NCBI GenBank assembly: GCA_002005505.1
Contig: KV908809.1
Location: 4,556-30,196, forward strand
Direction of reading: 5' to 3'
Source: Botryococcus braunii
Lineage: Eukaryota > Chlorophyta > Trebouxiophyceae
Length of the DNA: 25,641 nucleotides
This document shows, in pieces, positions 23,321 through 25,641 of the stretch (position 1 is its first letter; each line of letters starts with the position of its first letter). The translations under genes were made by a program, and so were the position numbers. The notes under the pieces are model-generated. The model did no database searches. It saw only the letters and a program-made list of their open reading frames with translations, and was not told the DNA's origin.

Positions 23321-24419
23321 GACTCACACTTGGGCACACTACCCAGACTTGCCTGAGCTGCGCCTACAATGTCAGCCTGCACACCATAAGCATGACTAGC
23401 CAGTGACTGGGATTGGGCACCAGCTTCCCCTACTGCTGGCATGTCTAACCCACTGCTCTCATCTCTTACATCTGCACCGAACATAGCCTCGACTGTCTCA
23501 ACCTGCCCCTGCATATCAGGGAGACCAGCCATGTTTGGCTCACTCACAATTGCCTGACCTGGGTCAGGGGCATGCAATGGGATGTCAGAATGCTCTCTCC
23601 TAGCCACGCGCTGTACATAACGCTGCTCCCTTGTAAGGGTGGTCCCTGGAGGAAGGGGAATTTGTGACTTCCCCTGCATTCGCAACCCCTCTTGTACCTT
23701 CTGCATTTTTTCTACCTGGGATTGAGTTTCTACACCCCCCCTGGCCAGATTCTGCATATGCTCAAGCACCGACCACGAGTGCTGAGATGGTTCTGGGGTC
23801 CCAACAGTAGAATCCAGGCTGGTGGGGGTTCCTTGGTCATGTGCTGCTATGGTCCCGTCTCCAGACTGATCCCCAGCACAAAGTCCAGAGGTCCCAGGAG
23901 CCCCAGTGGAAAGCGTCTCCACTCCATGGTCATCCTCCTCATCCCAGAACGTGGGTGGAGCAGCAGAGGGAATTGCTTGAGGCGTTGCCAGATTCTCACT
24001 GCCAAGGGGGGGTGATATCCTAGAATCATAGACAGACCCAGGCTGGACCTTTGATAGACCCACTCTCTCAGCCCCCCTCAAGTGCTCGATAAAGCTGACG
24101 TCCCTACTCTCCTTCCACACTCCATTCCCCACGTACACACGATACGCTTTAGACTGGGGACAATAACCAGTAAACATCCCAGGGATGGTCTTGGGCCCAA
24201 AAACAGACCTTTGGCCACTGGGAATGTGCACATGGGCTACACAGCCAAACGTGCGCAGCACCGACACATCAGGTTTGACACCAAAGAATAATTCCATGGG
24301 GGTCAGGGACCTGCCTGAAGTAGGACCCACATTGTAGAGGAGGGTAGCTGTCTCGAGCGCCTCCTTCCAAAGGGAAGGGTCTGCTGCAGCATGGACCAAC
24401 AGAGTCCTTGTTCGCTCCT
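23305..24419 (-). pseudogene. copia pol fragment: integrase C-terminal region and variable linker
   Basis: LYNVGPTSGRSLTPMELFFG, FGCVAHVHIP and KTIPGMFTGYCPQSKAYRV are the conserved integrase C-terminal motifs of copia. About 250 poorly conserved, Pro/Ser/Gln-rich residues follow, the usual linker before RT. At the (CT)n tract 23305-23317 the frame must change to stay coding; past it this frame continues only as non-homologous sequence to 23020. Confidence 0.85.
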
Positions 24420-25290
24420 TCAGGTCCTATTCATCCTCTCCGCCACCCCATTCTGCTGAGGCGTGTAGGGCGCTGAGGACTCCATCTTAGTGCCCTGCTG
24501 AGCACAAAACTCTTTGAATTGCTGGTTCAGGAACTCTGAACCCCTGTCAGTCCTCACACACTTCACAACCGTGCCTCGTTGGGTCTGCCAAAAACGGAGC
24601 AGGTCTATCACAGCCTTTGGGATGCAATCCTTTGACTTCACAGGCAGGGAGGCAACTTGGTGTGAACTTTCATCCACTACAGTGACCCAATATCGTTCAC
24701 CTGTGATGGCAGGAGGTGATATGGGACCCACAGTATCCACATGGACTCTATCGAGTGGGTGATGTGCAGGCCTGGAAGATACAGGGAAAGGAGGTCTGGA
24801 GTGTTTCCCTTGTATACACGATTCACAGTGCTTGGGGCACTCAGAGCAGGGAGCAAGGGAGATATTGATTCCTGTAACCAGATCTTCCTTGGAGAACCTC
24901 TGCATGCTGCTGGCACCAGGATGACCTAACCTAGCATGCCACAGAGATCTCTCGCTACACACGTGTCCTTTCCTAAGATGAGACGCCTCAGCCATGTGAT
25001 CAATATGTCTGCAGCCAACTTGCTGCCCTCTGACAGGACTAACAAACTCCAAAAAAAACAGACCTCGTGCGCGGGTGATATCTCCACACCACCCTTCAGG
25101 TCCCTTCATGGCTGTGTAACCACCTGCAGTGTCAGTCAGGAAAGATGCTCCATCCTGAATTGCACCAGTGACTGAAATGAGGTTGGTATGCGCAGAAGGA
25201 ACACACTGCACATTGTGCAGCCAGAATACTTCGTGCCTTGCATTCACAAGGCATACAGACCCAGATGCAATGATTCCTCCCTGGCGTCTG
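24420..25290 (-). pseudogene. copia pol fragment: protease end, integrase zinc finger and catalytic core
   Basis: After the typical pre-integrase segment (VQCVPSAHTNLISVTGAI) comes the HHCC zinc finger: HARLGH and then CESCIQGKHSRPPF. The DDE catalytic residues are visible in VHVDTVGP, VRTDRGSEF and NGVAERMNRT, with QQNGVAER as the copia signature around Glu. The frame stops at 24420; the next codons (LKERTRTLLVHAAAD) continue in another frame, consistent with loss of one base at about 24419. Confidence 0.9.
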
Positions 25291-25641
25291 AGGTTGCCAA
25301 GTGCAGAGGAAGAGGCTGTCTATGCATAACTGGATTATGGAGCAATGAGAGATCATGACTATATGCACAGAGACCACTATCTATAACCAAGATGTCTGCT
25401 AGCCCATGCGAATTGGGCAACACATGAGAGAGATAAACATCGCTCACCAGAAAGGTGAGGTGGTAAATGCCACCGGAACGTGTGTTGACTTGTTGGATAG
25501 TTATATGCTGAAGGACGTCCAGGGCTGGAAGCGGATGAAGGCGGGCCACCCCGGCCAGATCCATGGTCCCACCAGGCTTGAGGAGACGACTGTGGGCCTC
25601 CCTGGCCCCAGTAAGCTGCAGGCCCAACGGCCTTGCATGGA
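25244..25641 (-). pseudogene. copia pol fragment: end of gag-pol with protease motif
   Basis: The frame enters from beyond the window and ends at 25244. It contains ILVIDSGLCAYSHDLSLLHN, where DSG is the aspartic protease catalytic triad motif of copia elements, although the usual following Ala/Thr is Leu here. LATSDAR comes near the end; coding similarity then continues in another frame from about 25288 (GGIIASGSVCLVNARHEV). The switch is a one-base length change in a run of G. Confidence 0.8.

Larger units (their letters stand above)
21431..25641 (-). mobile_element. Degenerate Ty1/copia LTR retrotransposon, 5' end beyond window
   Basis: On the - strand the order is end of protease, integrase, reverse transcriptase, RNase H, polypurine tract, LTR. 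Integrase ahead of RT identifies copia (Pseudoviridae-type) rather than gypsy. The gag region, primer-binding site and 5' LTR lie past 25641. The reading frame changes three times (near 25285, 24419 and 23305-23317), so this copy cannot make a full polyprotein, though long stretches have no stop codon, suggesting fairly recent decay. Confidence 0.93.

Overview
The window is nuclear DNA from a eukaryote of the green lineage, most likely a streptophyte (land plant or charophyte alga). Three spliced protein genes can be reconstructed from ORF fragments, GT-AG boundaries and phase continuity: a SYP132-type plasma-membrane Qa-SNARE (+, 4736-8596), a 60S acidic ribosomal stalk protein of the P3 class, which is typical of plants (+, 10869-11878), and a RCK-family (MAK/ICK/MHK-like) protein kinase (-, 19448-16150). 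The right end holds a degraded Ty1/copia LTR retrotransposon on the - strand (about 21440 to beyond 25641). No species can be named from this sequence alone.

Layout. 1-4735 is gene-poor and repeat-rich: small palindromes, a 60-bp near-perfect palindrome (1131-1190), a ~200-bp tandem repeat invaded by three long (GA)n tracts (2531-3660), and a (GT)50 tract (4007-4106). 4736-8596 is the syntaxin gene, with six shared exons followed by two tandem, homologous terminal exons. 8597-10868 has no recognised gene. 10869-11878 is the three-exon P3 gene. 11879-16149 has no recognised gene. 16150-19448 is the seven-exon kinase gene, with a (CA)n tract (sense strand) in intron 4. 19449-20770 has no recognised gene. 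20775-21440 holds a 135-bp perfect direct repeat and the probable 3' LTR. 21461-25641 is copia pol in reverse orientation (RNase H, RT, integrase, end of protease), split by three frameshifts and running off the window.

The cellular genes do not form a pathway; they are ordinary nuclear neighbours. The most interesting element is the pair of alternative 3' exons in the syntaxin gene. Both are intact, both start in phase 0 with GTN right after the same codon, and each encodes the C-terminal half of the SNARE zipper (layers +3 to +8), a basic linker, one transmembrane segment and a stop. One locus could therefore make two syntaxins with the same Habc domain and N-terminal zipper but different membrane anchors. 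Tandem terminal exons of this kind are known in animal syntaxins and, from memory, in SYP132 of Medicago and other dicots, where one isoform serves symbiotic membranes; whether this case is homologous or independent is open.
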